The notes under the pieces are model-generated. The model made no database searches and was not told the origin of the DNA. It worked only from the letters and a program-made list of their open reading frames with translations. From Pseudomonadales bacterium (GTDB lineage: Bacteria; Pseudomonadota; Gammaproteobacteria; Pseudomonadales; Azotimanducaceae): a stretch of DNA of 64,000 bases. Both the position numbers and the translations under genes were made by a program. Location of the stretch: assembly GCA_019090615.1 (NCBI GenBank), contig JAHRVQ010000049.1:122109-186108 (forward strand), written 5' to 3'. Below are positions 57,101 through 64,000 of the stretch, piece by piece. How positions within the stretch are numbered: the first letter of the stretch is position 1; each line of letters begins with the position of its first letter.

Positions 57101-57172
57101 CGCTGATGCCGGCAAGGTTGTTGGTTTTATTCTTAAAAGTTACTATTTTTTCTAATTTGGTCAAAATGATTA

Positions 57173-57454
57173 ATGTCTACCAAGAACCCTGAGTTACCCG
57201 AGTATAAAGAATCCAGGTTGCGAAGCCTGCTTAAAGCGATGTCCTGGCGTATTATTGCGACCTTAACTACAAGCCTGGTAGCCTTTTTTGTTACAGGTGA
57301 AGTCAAAACAGCAATTGCCATTGGCTCAATCGAGTTTTTCCTTAAGTTCGCAATCTATTATGGTCATGAGCGACTTTGGCAACTGATACCGCGTGGGGGA
57401 ATTCGTCGATTCTATAAACGTATTGCACGAAAAATAGGCTGGTTAGAAAAATAG
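57173..57454 (+). CDS. DUF2061 small membrane protein
   Basis: A 93-residue protein with two hydrophobic helices and the DUF2061 signature: SRLRSLLKAMSWRIIATLTT-type N-terminal block (here LRSLLKAMSWRII), then AIAIGSIEFFLKFAIYYGHERLW. Small DUF2061 proteins often follow cysNC-type sulfate-activation genes; function unknown. It lies 72 bp after cysNC and is probably co-transcribed. Confidence 0.88.
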   Translation: MSTKNPELPEYKESRLRSLLKAMSWRIIATLTTSLVAFFVTGEVKTAIAIGSIEFFLKFAIYYGHERLWQLIPRGGIRRFYKRIARKIGWLEK

Positions 57455-57634
57455 TAACTGCATCGCGTTGGTCAGTGAATATAAAGCATTTGTTTGCTGT
57501 TACGCCGTGTTTTGTAGTGCTGAGTTATAGAAATCTACAGACTTCATACGGGGTGTTGTGGTTGTATAGGGTAAAGTGCCTGGATAATGCAGTGTAGGTT
57601 TACGCTTGTAGGGCCGCAGTATAGTATTAAAAGA

Positions 57635-58630
57635 CTACCGCTGGGCCTGTAATCTCCGTGGCCCTTCTCTGCGATGAGCTCTTCTGCGTTCCAGATGGGG
57701 GGTGATATCGATAACCCGTCTATCTGATGCGCGACGATCAGGTGTTTTCCGGCGCGTTGTTTTCCGTTGCTGCTGCAATATCACTCTTTGGAATGGATCT
57801 CTAAAAACTTTTATCATTTGTTCCAGTTCAGTAATTTTGGAGCGAGAAAGTATTTCCAGTACCGGGTTTAGTTCTTTAATAAATGTACTTAGTTTGACTT
57901 CTGGCAGGCGTTGTTTGCTTGAAAAACCGTAGGTGCCAAAATTATAGTGGGTATCCTGCACCCGTAGTGTGGGTTTATTGGCGACCATTGCAGAAAGTGC
58001 ATTTGCGATGGGTTTACAAAGGTCGGGTTGGTCGCTATCTACCAGGTCCATTAGCCAGCTTAGGCAAAATTCCACGGACGACCTTTGTATTAAATGGGTT
58101 GTAACTGAGGCGAAATTATTCGCTTCTTCGGCGGTAATTGAGCCTCTAATAGTGCGTGCAGCTGAACATACGCGCCGATCCCCAAAAAAAACCAGGCCGG
58201 CAAAGGCGGCGCCGCGATTCAAAATTTTTCTGTTGACCAAAATAGAAATTAATTCTTCTGTGGCGACAAAAGGATCTTCAAGGGTGCTGGGTCTATATTC
58301 CAGATAGGCTGCAACGGCTGTGCTCACCAGGTTAGACGAAGAGTCATAATGGATAAATATCAATAGGGCGGAGGCATCTTTTTCGCCCAATTTGATATCT
58401 TGAATGATGAGATCGAGAAATAATAGCCTTGAATCGAGGTGAACCTGGTCGACAAAAACTTGGTAAACAAATTTGACAGTATCAAAAAACAACGTATCGG
58501 AGTTTTGGTTAAAAAGGCACAGGTTGTATTCGAGGCAGGTGGCACTAGAAGGCGGGCTGTTTGGGAAAATCTGGTTTAATTTAATTCTATCGTTCATAAA
58601 CTTATGTTGCATCATCGTTGCAGTAGACAT
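57635..58630 (-). CDS. Hypothetical cytoplasmic protein with very basic tail
   Basis: A 331-residue protein I cannot assign. It has no signal peptide or membrane helices. The body (residues 50-265) is helical and hydrophobic-patterned, resembling a HEAT- or HDOD-like all-alpha domain, with LEILSRSKITELEQMIKVF near the end. The last 45 residues are extremely basic and repetitive in Arg-Arg pairs (TTRRKTPDRRASDRR, LERRRAHRR), a style seen in linkers of PilZ/GGDEF regulators and RNA-binding proteins. Neighbours are cysNC/DUF2061 (convergent) and an intergenic region. Function unknown. Confidence 0.7.
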   Translation of the reverse strand: MSTATMMQHKFMNDRIKLNQIFPNSPPSSATCLEYNLCLFNQNSDTLFFDTVKFVYQVFVDQVHLDSRLLFLDLIIQDIKLGEKDASALLIFIHYDSSSNLVSTAVAAYLEYRPSTLEDPFVATEELISILVNRKILNRGAAFAGLVFFGDRRVCSAARTIRGSITAEEANNFASVTTHLIQRSSVEFCLSWLMDLVDSDQPDLCKPIANALSAMVANKPTLRVQDTHYNFGTYGFSSKQRLPEVKLSTFIKELNPVLEILSRSKITELEQMIKVFRDPFQRVILQQQRKTTRRKTPDRRASDRRVIDITPHLERRRAHRREGPRRLQAQR

Positions 58631-58837
58631 ATCCCTTGGTACTCCGCAGATTGATAATCACTTAATAAAAGACTAGATGAATAGCGAGGTGACTTATGTG
58701 AAATACGTCTCAAAATTGAAAATAGGTGACTGATTTAATACTAAAAGTGAATCGGCATTTTGGTGTTTACTATGGAAAATGGGGTCCATTCGGATTATTT
58801 CTTGTGTTAGGTTGCTTTCCTGTTGTTTTTATTCTTT

Positions 58838-59059
58838 TTATTTATGGCCTTTATTCTTAGTTTTTATTCTCTGCTCTAGGTCTATTAGTTCTTTGTTGCT
58901 ATGCAATTTAGATGCCGTTGGTCGTAAGTCATTAATGTATTGGCATTTTTCTGACCAAAGTGACTGAACAATTTTGATACTGTAAAGTGGGTCGACATCT
59001 AGTTGTGTATTATTTCTCCTTGGGTCGGTTAAATTGCCAGGCTTTGCGCCTGGGTGCAT
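58838..59059 (-). CDS. Possible small hypothetical protein
   Basis: A 73-codon open frame, hydrophilic, with a plausible helical C-terminal half (ASKLHSNKELIDLEQRIKTK). No ribosome binding site precedes the ATG at 59059 and no family is recognised. A sigma-54-like motif on the same strand lies inside it, which argues either way. Listed because it is the only reasonable frame in an otherwise empty 780-bp stretch. Confidence 0.25.
   Translation of the reverse strand: MHPGAKPGNLTDPRRNNTQLDVDPLYSIKIVQSLWSEKCQYINDLRPTASKLHSNKELIDLEQRIKTKNKGHK
58902..58917 (-). promoter_or_regulatory. Candidate sigma-54 promoter, minus strand
   Basis: Read on the minus strand: CGGCATCTAAATTGCA, differing from TGGCAY-N5-TTGCW only in the first base. 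It would fire toward the 331-residue gene, whose ATG is about 260 bases downstream. A chance match is possible. Confidence 0.4.
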
Positions 59060-59097
59060 AAGTGAGGGTATTTTTTGTGGTGAGGTAAAAAATATTG

Positions 59098-59123
59098 TTT
59101 TGGTTCTTGGTTTTGGTTCTTGG
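59098..59123. repeat. 13-bp tandem duplication
   Basis: TTTTGGTTCTTGG occurs twice exactly, head to tail (59098-59110 and 59111-59123). Confidence 0.9.
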
Positions 59124-59344
59124 TTATAATTTCATAAAGTCGCAGCGGGATTAACAAAATATCAGAACAGGGGTTTGATAAATTATACTTGATGACTAAA
59201 TCAGAGCCTTAGCGGTAGACCAGCCACGATTGTTGATAGCGGAGGCCTGTCTATTTTAATTCTAGTTCCTTTAGCCGCTGTATTTTATATTTGCTGGAGC
59301 AGCTTATTATTATGGTTACTTACAGGTTGTCGTGGAGTTTTGGT

Positions 59345-59369
59345 TTGACAGGGCCGTTTAGCCTATAAT
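59345..59369 (+). promoter_or_regulatory. TTGACA/TATAAT pair upstream of galU
   Basis: Perfect consensus hexamers TTGACA (59345-59350) and TATAAT (59364-59369) are present, but only 13 bp apart instead of 16-18. The -10 may work with another upstream element; the site is 45 bases before the galU ATG. Confidence 0.4.
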
Positions 59370-59414
59370 GAAGAACAGAAAATAATTCCATGAAATTAAC
59401 AGAGTTTGATATTG

Positions 59415-60266
59415 ATGATTAGAAAGTGTCTATTTCCCGCAGCCGGCTATGGGACTCGTTTTCTACCGGCAACAAAAGCTATGCCGAAAGAAATGCTCCC
59501 GATCGTGAACAAGCCACTTATTCAGTATGGCGTTGAAGAAGCAATTGAGGCTGGTTTGCATCAGATTGGAATTATTTCAGGGCGTGGTAAAAGAGCCATT
59601 GAAGATCACTTCGACATTTCCTATGAGCTGGAACACCAAATTTCAGGTACTGCCAAAGAGGCGTTGCTGAATCAAATTCGTAATGTTATTGATAAATGTA
59701 CTTTTTCCTATACACGCCAGGTCGAAATGCATGGTTTGGGCCATGCAATTTTAACAGGCGAAACGCTCGTTGGCAGTGAGCCTTTTGCAGTATTGTTGGC
59801 TGATGATTTTTGCGCTAATGATGATGATGGGGTGTTGAAACAGATGGTAGATTTATTTGCGATTCATCAATGCAGTATTGTTGCGATTGAAGAAGTGCCC
59901 ATGGATCAAACCCAGAATTATGGTGTCATAGCTGGTGATGAAATCGAGCCTGGTTTATATCAGGTGACAGAAATGGTTGAAAAGCCTGCCCCTGAAAATG
60001 CGCCATCAAACCTGGCGATTATCGGTCGTTATATTTTGACTCCTGATATTTTTGATATTTTGCGACAGACTAAACCAGGTCGTGCCGGCGAGATTCAAAT
60101 CACTGATGCGATTGCAGCCCAGGCAAAAAGCGGTAAAGTTTTAGCGTATAAGTTCAAAGGCCGACGATTCGATTGTGGCGCTATCGAAGGGTTTGTTGAG
60201 GCTACTAATTTTGTATATGAAAATTATTATACGCATGGAAATAATTACCCGAATCGGAAGCTATGA
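59415..60266 (+). CDS. galU: UTP-glucose-1-phosphate uridylyltransferase
   Basis: About 283 residues from the ATG at 59415 (MIRKCLFPAAGYGTRFLPATKAMPKEMLPI, here split as the nucleotide-binding motif FPAAGYGTRFLPATKAMPK and MLPIVNKPL). Other GalU blocks are YGVEEAIEAG, DDFCAN, MVEKPAPENAPS and GRYILTPDIFD. It makes UDP-glucose. The TTG at 59406 would add three residues and is less likely. It overlaps ugd by 4 bp and starts the galU-ugd-epimerase operon. Confidence 0.96.
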   Translation: MIRKCLFPAAGYGTRFLPATKAMPKEMLPIVNKPLIQYGVEEAIEAGLHQIGIISGRGKRAIEDHFDISYELEHQISGTAKEALLNQIRNVIDKCTFSYTRQVEMHGLGHAILTGETLVGSEPFAVLLADDFCANDDDGVLKQMVDLFAIHQCSIVAIEEVPMDQTQNYGVIAGDEIEPGLYQVTEMVEKPAPENAPSNLAIIGRYILTPDIFDILRQTKPGRAGEIQITDAIAAQAKSGKVLAYKFKGRRFDCGAIEGFVEATNFVYENYYTHGNNYPNRKL

Positions 60267-61615
60267 AGATAACAATAGTAGGTACAGGTTATGTCGGGCT
60301 TGTAACTGGCACGTGTTTTGCTGAAATGGGTATTCAGGTGACCTGTGTTGATATAGACAAAAAGAAGCTTGCGATGTTACAGGATGGGAATATACCCATA
60401 CATGAGCCTGGATTATCTGATTTGTTAGTGAGGAATATAGCCGCCAAGAGAATTGCTTTTTCAAGCAACCTTGCGGATTCGCTAGGGGAGTCAGATATGG
60501 TATTTATTGCCGTCGGTACACCTCCGAATGAAGACGGAAGTGCAGACTTATCGCACGTTATAGCTGTTGCCAGAGAAATTGGTGAAAAATTAAAGTCGTA
60601 TGTTGTAGTTGTTGACAAGTCCACGGTGCCTGTAGGTACGGCGGACATGGTTAGTCTGGAGATTAGTAAGCAACTGAAAAAAAGGTCAATGAAAATTCCG
60701 TTTGATGTTGTCAGCAATCCAGAGTTTTTGAAAGAAGGTGCAGCGATTAAGGATTTTATGTCTCCTGACAGGATTATTATTGGCGCGTCTAACGATAAAG
60801 TAAGATCGAAGATGGCTGAGCTGTATGCGCCATTTTCTCGTAAACATGACAAAATTCAGTTTATGGGCGTTCGCGATGCAGAAATGACCAAATACGCTGC
60901 TAATGGAATGCTTGCGACGAAGATTTCTTTTATGAATGAAATAGCAGTTTTATGTGAAAAATATGGCGTTGATGTGGAAAATGTTCGTAAAGGTATTGGC
61001 TCTGATCCGCGTATTGGTTATTCATTTATGTATCCGGGGGCTGGTTATGGTGGCTCCTGTTTTCCAAAAGATATAAGAGCGCTAGTTTCAATGGCGTCTG
61101 CCGAAGGTATAGAGCCTTATATTTTTAAAGCCGTTGAGGCGCGTAACCAGGAACAAAAATTGTTATTGATGGAAAAAATCACTGGTCATTTGGGTGAGGA
61201 TTTGTCAGCGAAAAAAATCGCCGTATGGGGGTTGGCTTTTAAGCCTGAGACCGATGATGTGCGGGAAGCTTCGGCGTTGGTGATGATCAGGGCGCTGTTA
61301 GTACGAGGCGCATCTATCTCGGCTTTTGATCCCGAAGCAATACAAACGGCAAAACTTGAACTGGGTGATCTAGCAGATGAGGTTGATTTTGTTGAAGAGA
61401 TGTATTCAGTCCTTGAAGAGGCTGATGTGTTGTTGGTGATGACCGAATGGAAGCAGTTCCGTCAGCCTGATTTTCGACTGATCGCAGGTAAATTAAAATC
61501 GAAGCTGATTTTTGATGGGCGCAATATTTACGCGCCTTCGGTGGTGCATAAACATGGTTTAGGTTATGTAGGAGTCGGACGTACGTCTTTTTCGACTATT
61601 GATGAGGGTGAATAG
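60263..61615 (+). CDS. ugd: UDP-glucose 6-dehydrogenase
   Basis: A 450-residue UDP-sugar dehydrogenase forming UDP-glucuronate. It has the N-terminal ITIVGTGYVGLVTGTCFAEMG, then VGTPPNEDGSADL, VDKSTVPVGT, SNPEFLKEGAA, the active-site Cys in PGAGYGGSCFPKD, and the C-terminal WGLAFKPETDDVREA. The motif form and length fit Ugd rather than WecC. Its ATG overlaps the galU stop (ATGA), and the epimerase gene begins immediately after its stop. Confidence 0.97.
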   Translation: MKITIVGTGYVGLVTGTCFAEMGIQVTCVDIDKKKLAMLQDGNIPIHEPGLSDLLVRNIAAKRIAFSSNLADSLGESDMVFIAVGTPPNEDGSADLSHVIAVAREIGEKLKSYVVVVDKSTVPVGTADMVSLEISKQLKKRSMKIPFDVVSNPEFLKEGAAIKDFMSPDRIIIGASNDKVRSKMAELYAPFSRKHDKIQFMGVRDAEMTKYAANGMLATKISFMNEIAVLCEKYGVDVENVRKGIGSDPRIGYSFMYPGAGYGGSCFPKDIRALVSMASAEGIEPYIFKAVEARNQEQKLLLMEKITGHLGEDLSAKKIAVWGLAFKPETDDVREASALVMIRALLVRGASISAFDPEAIQTAKLELGDLADEVDFVEEMYSVLEEADVLLVMTEWKQFRQPDFRLIAGKLKSKLIFDGRNIYAPSVVHKHGLGYVGVGRTSFSTIDEGE

Positions 61616-62605
61616 TTGGCTATTTTAGTTACTGGCGCAGCCGGTTTTATTGGGTTTCATGTAGCGCAGCAGTTGATTGCACGGGGCGAAGAAGTTGTCG
61701 GCGTTGACAATTTGAATGATTATTATGATGTTTCACTGAAACAAAGCCGTCTTAAACAGCTCGCAGCTGATGATACTAACAATCTGTTCAAGTTCGAAAA
61801 AATCGATATATGTGATGCTGATGCACTCGCGCAGTTACTTGAAAAAAACACCATAAATTCGATTGTGCATCTTGCCGCTCAAGCTGGAGTTCGATTCTCG
61901 ATTGAAAACCCGCACGCGTATATCGAGGCGAACATAAAGGGCTTTATGAATATTTTGGAGTTAAGCCGTCAGGCTGGTGTAGCGCATCTGGTTTATGCGT
62001 CGTCCAGTTCAGTCTATGGAAATAATGAAAAAATACCCTTTTCAACGAGTGACCTGGTTGACCATCCTGTGTCTATGTATGCAGCGACAAAAAAATCAAA
62101 CGAGTTAATGGCTCACGTTTATAGTCATCTTTATGCGATTCCAACCACTGGCTTGAGGTTTTTTACGGTTTATGGTCCCTGGGGTCGGCCGGACATGTCG
62201 CCATTTATTTTTGCAGAATCGATTCTAAATGATCGGCCCATCAAGTTGTTTAATGAAGGCAAACATAAAAGGGACTTTACCTATGTAGATGATATTGTTG
62301 ATGGCGTAATCAAGGTATTAGATAAACCTGCATCGAAATGTATAGAATCTGGCGCGGCCTACAAAGTTTATAACATAGGTAATAATGATCCAGTTGCATT
62401 GATGGATTATGTGGGTACTTTAGAAAATGCATTGGGGAAAAAAGCCATTTGTGAGATGGCGCCACTTCAACCGGGCGATGTTGCGGTTACCTTTGCCAAT
62501 ATTGATGACTTGCAACAAGAGATTGGCTATCGTCCCGACACGCCTCTTGACCAGGGTATTCAAAAATTTGTCGATTGGTATAAAACTTACTTTGGATATT
62601 CTTAA
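61616..62605 (+). CDS. UDP-glucuronate 4-epimerase-like NAD-dependent epimerase
   Basis: A 329-residue extended SDR. It has the NAD motif VTGAAGFIGFHVA, VDNLNDYYDVSLK (diagnostic of the CapI/LspL glucuronate epimerase branch), HLAAQAGVRFSIENPHAY, YASSSSVYGNNEKIPFS, the Tyr-x3-Lys of MYAATKKSNE and the GRPDMSPFIFAESI region. It should convert UDP-GlcA to UDP-GalA, giving the EPS a second uronic acid. The start is a TTG directly after the ugd TAG; no ATG is available, and the GAGGGTG inside the ugd end serves as ribosome binding site. Confidence 0.92.
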   Translation: MAILVTGAAGFIGFHVAQQLIARGEEVVGVDNLNDYYDVSLKQSRLKQLAADDTNNLFKFEKIDICDADALAQLLEKNTINSIVHLAAQAGVRFSIENPHAYIEANIKGFMNILELSRQAGVAHLVYASSSSVYGNNEKIPFSTSDLVDHPVSMYAATKKSNELMAHVYSHLYAIPTTGLRFFTVYGPWGRPDMSPFIFAESILNDRPIKLFNEGKHKRDFTYVDDIVDGVIKVLDKPASKCIESGAAYKVYNIGNNDPVALMDYVGTLENALGKKAICEMAPLQPGDVAVTFANIDDLQQEIGYRPDTPLDQGIQKFVDWYKTYFGYS

Positions 62606-62698
62606 TCGTAACGGCGTTGAAAAGTGATTAAGTTTTGACTAAATATTGAGAGTGATAAAGGCGTCAGTTGGCATCAATGGACTACAATCAAAAATCTC

Positions 62699-63694
62699 CT
62701 AGTGTGTTTGGGTCAGGATTCGATGTGGCAAATGACTGCGTTTTAGCCAATCTTTTGCCGTGCTGTGGTCAATGGTATTGTCGTTAGCAAGTAAACGTAT
62801 TTGAGCGCCGACAACACTGGATTTGAGGAGTTGAGCTTGCAGTGAGTTAGGGGTATCTGTTTGAGCCAGTTCCGCTAAAGTCTCTTCTAACTCATTTCCC
62901 AGCTGCCAGTGTTTTGCAATTTTATGTGATAGATCAACGTGATTACGCTCGAATATTCGCTGGGCTAAAAATAGAGCGCTGTTTTTATCCGTGGATACTT
63001 GCATGCAATGGGTGTCTAAAAAGGATAATAAAGCAGAGTTTCCCGCTCCCTGGAGTAGCCCTAATAAGTAACTTGTCTGTGCGTTTGATTGGCTGTTCTG
63101 GGCAAGTTGAAGGCCAATATTAGCTGTGGCATGCACATGACTATAAAGTTTGTCATTGATTTTTTTGAAAGACGGTGCTTCCACCGTCAGTATTGGTTGT
63201 AAAACGGCGGCCACTACCATCCTTTTTAGTCCGTCTTCTCCCAGGCATATCAATGCACTTTGGAGATCATTAATAGGCTGATTACTGAAGCGATAAAAGA
63301 CGCTATTTGCCAGGCTTAGGACTTTAAATACCAATCCTGGGTCAGCGCTGATTAAGTCAACCAGGGTCTTAATTTTTGTCTCGGGTTCGCGCATCATTAA
63401 CATTAATTTGGGCAGGACCCGGGGTAGCCTGGGTAGTTTCAGGTCTGCGGCGCTGGTCCGCTGTAGACGTGATTCAAGTGCAAGTTGTTGGCGTTTAAGT
63501 TCATGTGCAGGGGGTTTGTCGCAATTTTTCGAATAAGCGAATAACCAGTCATAATAAATTGAATTAATTTCATTCAGGGTGGATTGGCTGGCGGTGGAGC
63601 TAAAAATGCTGTCATTTTCTAGTTTTTTCTCTGCGGGCTTTTGTTGACGTTGGAGCGCAACGTTTTTTTTTGATTTGAATAACCAATCGAGCAT
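62699..63694 (-). CDS. HDOD domain protein
   Basis: A 331-residue cytoplasmic protein. An N-terminal charged, low-complexity part (residues 1-85) is followed by an HDOD domain: LPRLPRVLPKLMLMMREPE, LVDLISADPGLVFKVLSLANSVFYR, DLQSALICLGEDGLKRMVV. HDOD proteins are non-enzymatic relatives of HD phosphohydrolases that take part in regulation and signalling. It converges on the epimerase gene with about 90 bp between stops and is probably not part of the EPS pathway. Confidence 0.87.
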   Translation of the reverse strand: MLDWLFKSKKNVALQRQQKPAEKKLENDSIFSSTASQSTLNEINSIYYDWLFAYSKNCDKPPAHELKRQQLALESRLQRTSAADLKLPRLPRVLPKLMLMMREPETKIKTLVDLISADPGLVFKVLSLANSVFYRFSNQPINDLQSALICLGEDGLKRMVVAAVLQPILTVEAPSFKKINDKLYSHVHATANIGLQLAQNSQSNAQTSYLLGLLQGAGNSALLSFLDTHCMQVSTDKNSALFLAQRIFERNHVDLSHKIAKHWQLGNELEETLAELAQTDTPNSLQAQLLKSSVVGAQIRLLANDNTIDHSTAKDWLKRSHLPHRILTQTH

Positions 63695-63816
63695 TGTATA
63701 TCCCTATGACGCGTATGGGCCAAAGTTACTGAACTTAAGCATAGCTCTATTCTGTAGGGTGACTTATAGCTTGTGTTGCATTTCAAGCGTCAATGACAGG
63801 AATTATCCGATGAAAG

Positions 63817-64000
63817 GCTGAGGGCTGTTAAATAAAAGCGGCTGATGCTGTTTTTTAAGAGCAGCTGATGCTGTTTTTTAAGAGCAGCTGAGGGCTGTTT
63901 TTAAGAGCCGCTGAGGGCTCTTTATTAGAACTGCTGAGGGCTCTTTATTAGAACTGCTGAGGGCTCTTTATTAGAACTGCTGAGGGCTCTTTATTAGAAC
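63817..64000. repeat. 23-bp minisatellite running off the window
   Basis: Eight head-to-tail units begin at 63817, 63841, 63864, 63887, 63910, 63933, 63956 and 63979. The first unit is 24 bp, the others 23 bp. The first units differ (GCTGATGCTG or GCTGAGGGCTG cores), while the last four share GCTGAGGGCTCTTTATTAGA almost exactly. Some units can form an AGAGCC/GGGCTCT hairpin followed by T-rich sequence. The array continues past the end of the window. Confidence 0.93.

Larger units (their letters stand above)
58631..59414. other. Long intergenic region before galU
   Basis: About 780 bases. Apart from the doubtful small frame it contains a minus-strand -24/-12-like motif (58902-58917), a 13-bp tandem duplication (59098-59123) and a TTGACA/TATAAT pair (59345-59369). 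Confidence 0.5.

Noticed and set aside
63817..64000. Possible CRISPR array
   Set aside because: The 23-bp units are directly contiguous with no spacers, so it is a minisatellite.

Overview
The window looks like a chromosomal stretch of a gammaproteobacterium, probably a marine Cellvibrionales or Spongiibacteraceae-type organism. That placement is inferred from gene content, AT-rich intergenic DNA and the type of XrtA/PEP-CTERM locus; no rRNA or marker gene is present to prove it. Almost the whole window is one large envelope and exopolysaccharide (EPS) region built around exosortase A (XrtA/EpsH) and the PrsK/PrsR/PrsT proteins that accompany it.

Layout. 1-4.0 kb: the tail of a response regulator, a VanZ-like membrane protein, the sigma-54 activator PrsR, and a convergent WecG/TagA glycosyltransferase. 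4.3-9.1 kb: a minus-strand dTDP-rhamnose operon (rmlD-B-A-C) followed by a hypothetical protein. 9.6-13.0 kb: an O-antigen ligase/polymerase-like protein and a GT-C-like membrane protein. 13.1-15.4 kb: a secreted beta-helix protein. 15.8-20.4 kb: a tight operon of a flippase-like membrane protein, a HAD-UbiA fusion, a DprE1-like oxidase and a DprE2-like reductase, which together resemble the mycobacterial polyprenyl-phosphoryl-arabinose pathway. 20.7-28.4 kb: the initiating sugar-phosphate transferase, PrsT, a PEP-CTERM protein behind a sigma-54 promoter, WecB, and a CelD-like acyltransferase. 28.4-35.2 kb: two GT4 glycosyltransferases, a NodB-like deacetylase, a sulfotransferase and a Wzx-like flippase. 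35.4-40.8 kb: a giant Ig/cadherin-like lipoprotein. 41.4-53.5 kb: a minus-strand operon prsK-wza-wzz-(kinase-like)-xrtA-(toroid protein)-asnB-wecC-deacetylase. 53.7-57.5 kb: a sulfate-activation operon, cysD (with a large extra N-terminal domain)-cysNC-DUF2061. 59.4-62.6 kb: galU-ugd-UDP-glucuronate epimerase. The end holds an HDOD protein and a 23-bp minisatellite that runs off the window.

How it works together (inference). Sugar nucleotides made here would be dTDP-rhamnose, UDP-ManNAcA (WecB/WecC), and UDP-GlcA with its C4 epimer (GalU/Ugd/epimerase). The WcaJ/WbaP-type transferase starts the lipid-linked repeat, and the WecG-type and GT4 enzymes extend it. Wzx, the Wzy/WaaL-like protein, Wzz and Wza flip, polymerise and export it. 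CysD-CysNC supplies PAPS for the sulfotransferase, which suggests a sulfated polymer. The DprE-like module probably provides a polyprenyl-phosphate pentose donor for a GT-C transferase. PrsK/PrsR with RpoN probably switch on the PEP-CTERM protein, which XrtA would process.

Points most worth a second look: the complete DprE1/DprE2/UbiA-HAD module beside an exosortase locus; a CysD with about 190 extra N-terminal residues; an XrtA-type tyrosine-kinase-like protein that has lost its P-loop; a sigma-54 promoter with a possible upstream activator site before the PEP-CTERM gene; probable AUU start codons; and an unusual number of short 13-23 bp tandem duplications.
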